A stretch of DNA of 7,993 bases, from the NCBI GenBank assembly GCA_012961655.1, contig DTYX01000252.1, positions 1-7,993 of the forward strand. The letters are read 5' to 3'. Positions 6,192-7,993 of this stretch are shown piece by piece. The notes under the pieces are model-generated. The model was not told the origin of the DNA. It made no database searches and was given only the letters and a program-made list of their open reading frames with translations. The stretch is from Candidatus Poribacteria bacterium. Lineage in GTDB: Bacteria > Poribacteria > WGA-4E > DTYX01. Numbering within the stretch: position 1 is the first letter of the stretch; every line of letters starts with the position of its first letter. Made by a program: the position numbers and the translations under genes.

Positions 6192-6368
6192 AAATTCAAC
6201 AAAACAGAGATTCAAAATTACCCTGGCGGCGTTCGCGGACGTGTTGACCTTGATACTGGTGGGCATTACGTTGTCTGGCTTTATCCCAGTTCAGGAGAAA
6301 TTAAACGGTATAAAAAAGGCGTCATCGCAGTGGGGAGTCAGTATACGGTTGTGTATTTTGAAAAATAG
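6189..6368 (+). pseudogene. 5'-truncated remnant of an unknown gene (C-terminal domain)
   Basis: Seen: after an in-frame TAA at 6186-6188 there are 59 open codons and then TAG at 6366-6368. They read TEIQNYPGGVRGRVDLDTGG, HYVVWLYPSSGEIKRYKKG and VIAVGSQYTVVYFEK. The codon pattern (GGC GGC GTT CGC GGA, and so on) and the alternating hydrophobic strands look like real protein, more so than the overlapping 111-codon frame. No ATG, GTG or TTG occurs before the final 15 codons, so the gene has lost its start. The end resembles a small beta-sandwich domain, but I do not recognise the family. The frame continues past the TAG as KFDGRQRRNIEGHVYRSESL before another TAG. Confidence 0.5.
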
Positions 6369-6709
6369 AAATTCGACGGAAGACAGCGCCGGAATATCGA
6401 AGGACATGTGTACCGGTCGGAAAGTCTAAAATAGTTTATAAAGTGGAGGATTATAAGAACGCGGGGAAAGGAAGGAAGTGAAGGGTCGGTGAAAGTCAGT
6501 GATAATGAGATTTCAGAATTTCCGAAAAGTCTTTAGCTTTTAACCTTTATCCTTTAGCCTTCCTTTGTAAAGGGGGAAACTTGCCTTTTGGTGGAAGCCG
6601 ACGGTGAAAATCTCACCTTTGAAGGAACAAAAACACTACAAATCACATAAAGGTTCTTAAGTTGATACGTATGGTATTGCGCATGCTGACGTATGCAAAG
6701 GAATTTCAG
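6369..6709 (+). other. Leader or spacer upstream of the oxidoreductase gene
   Basis: No intact gene is visible. The stretch holds a degenerate CTTTAGCC-like pyrimidine tract (6531-6567, for example TTTATCCTTTAGCCTTCC) and a small hairpin GGTGA-AAATC-TCACC (6603-6617) with no T run after it. No strong promoter close to the oxidoreductase start was found, so its transcript may begin at the promoter at 6163-6191. Confidence 0.4.
6697..6702 (+). promoter_or_regulatory. Ribosome binding site that fixes the oxidoreductase start
   Basis: AAAGGA lies 7 bases before the ATG at 6710. The frame is open back to a TTG at 6662, with ATGs at 6671 and 6683, but those lack such a site and would add residues before the Rossmann fold. 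Confidence 0.7.
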
Positions 6710-7696
6710 ATGGAAAAAGTTAAATTAGGAATCATAGGTGCTGGAGGATTATCAACGAAGAAGATATATCCGTCTCTGTTATATATTCCTGAAGTCAAAC
6801 TTGAAGCAGTATGTGACTTGGATGAAAACAAAGCCAAACGCAATGCCGAGAAATTCGGCGCAAATTTAGTATTCACACGTATGGAACAGATGTTGGACGA
6901 AGCCGAATTGGATGCCGTTATCATCTGTATCGGTCCCGAACAACATGCGCAGCTTGCGCCAATTGTTCTGAAAGCTAGACTGCCTGTTTATACCGAAAAG
7001 CCGCCTGCAGTTGATGCGGCAGGCGCATTAGCCGTCGCGCGCGTAGCGAAAGATACAGGACAGCTTTGCATGACAGCGTTCAAGAAACGCTACACGCCTC
7101 TTTACGTGCGTATGAAAGAACAGATGGGGACGGACAGATTTGGCAAGCCGGCGATGCTGGTTATGCAGCGCTCCTTCAGCAGATACAACAATAGTTCGCC
7201 GAGAAGTACATTTCTACTGGACTTCTGCATCCATCTGATTGACCTCGCACCGTGGCTTATGGGAAAAGTCACAGCCGTCCATGCCTTGAGTCCTGAGCCA
7301 AACACATGGGCAATTCAGATGGTCTTCGAATCCGGCGCGGCTGGCTCGTTGGCATTCTGTGCGCATACAAGCGGAGTTTATCCTGACGAACAAGTGACGA
7401 TTTATGGTGAAGATGATGCGATGCTGTTCGTCCGCGATGGGCATTCCCTCACCTTTGTACATGACCGCGTGTATCATACACTGCATCAGATTAATCTCAC
7501 CACAGCGGGACAGGAGGGCTTGGTCGAGTCGGGATTCTTGTCGGAGATACAGGCATTCATCAAAGCTGTACAGACGGCTGACCGAAGTGTTGTACAAAGC
7601 GATATCGCAAGCAGTTATCGTTCAATGCTTGCGCATGATAGCATCGTCCAATCCGCGCGTACTGGACAGTGGGTCGAATTGAAGTATGAGATTTAG
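6710..7696 (+). CDS. Gfo/Idh/MocA family NAD(P)-dependent oxidoreductase
   Basis: A 328-residue cytoplasmic oxidoreductase; the family acts on sugars, inositols, sugar acids and amino sugars. The N-terminal Rossmann fold starts at once with VKLGIIGAGGLS (4-15); Asp36 in VCDLDENKA suggests NAD preference. ICIGPEQHA (72-80) and YTEKPPA (94-100) carry the conserved Glu-Lys-Pro with catalytic Lys97. The C-terminal alpha/beta domain has FLLDFCIHLIDLAPWLMG (168-185), matching the family's D-x-G-x-H-x-x-D element with Asp171 and His175; the usual glycine between them is Cys173. Length is slightly below the common 330-380. It is divergent from the aminotransferase/zinc-dehydrogenase pair and could supply or reduce a keto intermediate for them, as Gfo-type NtdC does beside the DegT-type NtdA in kanosamine synthesis. 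That partnership is inferred from position. A strong hairpin follows the stop. Confidence 0.9.
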   Translation: MEKVKLGIIGAGGLSTKKIYPSLLYIPEVKLEAVCDLDENKAKRNAEKFGANLVFTRMEQMLDEAELDAVIICIGPEQHAQLAPIVLKARLPVYTEKPPAVDAAGALAVARVAKDTGQLCMTAFKKRYTPLYVRMKEQMGTDRFGKPAMLVMQRSFSRYNNSSPRSTFLLDFCIHLIDLAPWLMGKVTAVHALSPEPNTWAIQMVFESGAAGSLAFCAHTSGVYPDEQVTIYGEDDAMLFVRDGHSLTFVHDRVYHTLHQINLTTAGQEGLVESGFLSEIQAFIKAVQTADRSVVQSDIASSYRSMLAHDSIVQSARTGQWVELKYEI

Positions 7697-7736
7697 TTTG
7701 ACAATTTATCACGGTGAGAAACAGCCTGGAGAATTA

Positions 7737-7782
7737 GAACGGCGGAAAAAGCTGTGTTATGTACCATCTTCTTCCGCCGTTC
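7737..7782. terminator. Strong hairpin between convergent genes, probable bidirectional terminator
   Basis: GAACGGCGGAA (7737-7747) and TTCCGCCGTTC (7772-7782) form a perfect GC-rich 11-bp stem, extendable past a one-base bulge by AAAG/CTT pairing. It lies 40 bp after the oxidoreductase stop and 21 bp after the LamG gene stop, where a shared terminator is expected. No long T run follows on either strand (TTAT on plus, TAATTC on minus), so termination is likely but not textbook. Confidence 0.55.
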
Positions 7783-7803
7783 CTTATGAAATCGGCTAAG
7801 CTT

Positions 7804-7993
7804 TCACTGAGAAAGCGCAGCCTTCTTGAGATTTCCCCAGCGAGTAGCGAGTTTATCTTTGAGGCTCACCGTCAGTTCATTCGACTGCACGTTGAAATTC
7901 TGTTTTACTTCCTTAGGGCTCAAAACGCGATTATAGATGCGAACATCATCGACCATCCCTTTTAGGAATCGTCCATCGTGCTCGCTGCCAATT
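7804..7993 (-). CDS. C-terminal fragment of a LamG/concanavalin A-like domain protein
   Basis: The gene enters from the right edge; 62 C-terminal residues and the TGA stop (7804-7806) are present. HDGRFLKGMVDDVRIYN followed by RVLSPKEVKQNF matches the closing strands of LamG-like jellyroll domains (G-x-[IVM]-DDVRIYNRxLSxxE). Proteins of this type are usually exported and bind or act on glycans. After the domain comes a tail ending LKDKLATRWGNLKKAALSQ. Its KLATxWGxLK core closely matches the end of the NHL-derived pseudogene at the other edge of the window, although the preceding domains differ. The N-terminal domains and any signal peptide lie outside the window. Confidence 0.8.
   Translation of the reverse strand, partial: IGSEHDGRFLKGMVDDVRIYNRVLSPKEVKQNFNVQSNELTVSLKDKLATRWGNLKKAALSQ

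Noticed and set aside
3560..6368. Amber (TAG) recoding, because two remnants continue sensibly past in-frame TAGs
   Set aside because: The lipoprotein and oxidoreductase genes end normally at TAG, other genes use TGA, and both interrupted frames show other signs of decay (missing start or odd tail).
6094..6429. 111-codon plus-strand frame starting MLILFMLYFQVRVV, which looks like a small membrane protein
   Set aside because: The overlapping frame at 6189-6368 has the better coding pattern (GGC GGC GTT CGC GGA), and this frame has no ribosome site; the hydrophobic look comes from reading that remnant in the wrong phase.
1..7993. AATT at both ends of the window
   Set aside because: It could reflect library or contig borders, but nothing biological follows from it and chance cannot be excluded.

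Overview
The window looks like chromosomal DNA from an uncultured Gram-negative bacterium. A predicted outer-membrane beta-barrel and a lipoprotein imply a diderm envelope. A LamG-type C-terminus, an NHL-repeat N-terminus, DegT and Gfo/Idh/MocA enzymes, and hairpin-rich spacers remind me most of Candidatus Poribacteria or a related sponge or marine lineage. That placement is inferred from style, not from a marker gene. There are no rRNA, tRNA, CRISPR or transposase genes.

Layout. (1) 51-871 holds decayed DNA. It contains a frameshifted pseudogene, reading leftward, that joins an NHL-repeat N-terminus to an unrelated C-terminus, followed by two clusters of perfect or near-perfect hairpins. (2) 872-3188, minus strand, is a two-gene operon with excellent ribosome sites: a lipoprotein followed 16 bp later by a PorV/TraF-like outer-membrane barrel. 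(3) 3362-3598, minus strand, is a small antitoxin-like reading frame broken by an internal TAG. (4) 3630-5963, minus strand, encodes a DegT/DnrJ/EryC1/StrS aminotransferase and then a zinc-dependent medium-chain dehydrogenase, with a convincing extended -10 promoter in front. (5) 5964-6709 is a divergent spacer with back-to-back promoters, a palindrome just upstream of the rightward promoter, and the 5'-truncated remnant of an unknown gene. (6) 6710-7696, plus strand, is a Gfo/Idh/MocA oxidoreductase. (7) A strong hairpin then separates it from the C-terminus of a LamG-domain protein entering from the right edge on the minus strand.

Working together: the aminotransferase, zinc dehydrogenase and Gfo/Idh/MocA oxidoreductase form a divergently arranged set that could oxidise and aminate a sugar or cyclitol. 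The lipoprotein and barrel would act together at the outer membrane. The most unusual signal is a short C-terminal motif, roughly [ST]-x-W-G-x-L-K followed by 3 to 6 residues and the stop. It ends the NHL-derived remnant and the LamG protein, and apparently also the broken small gene. It may be a lineage-specific C-terminal tag on exported proteins. The spaces between intact genes hold three separate gene remnants, which suggests a genome rich in recombination and decay.
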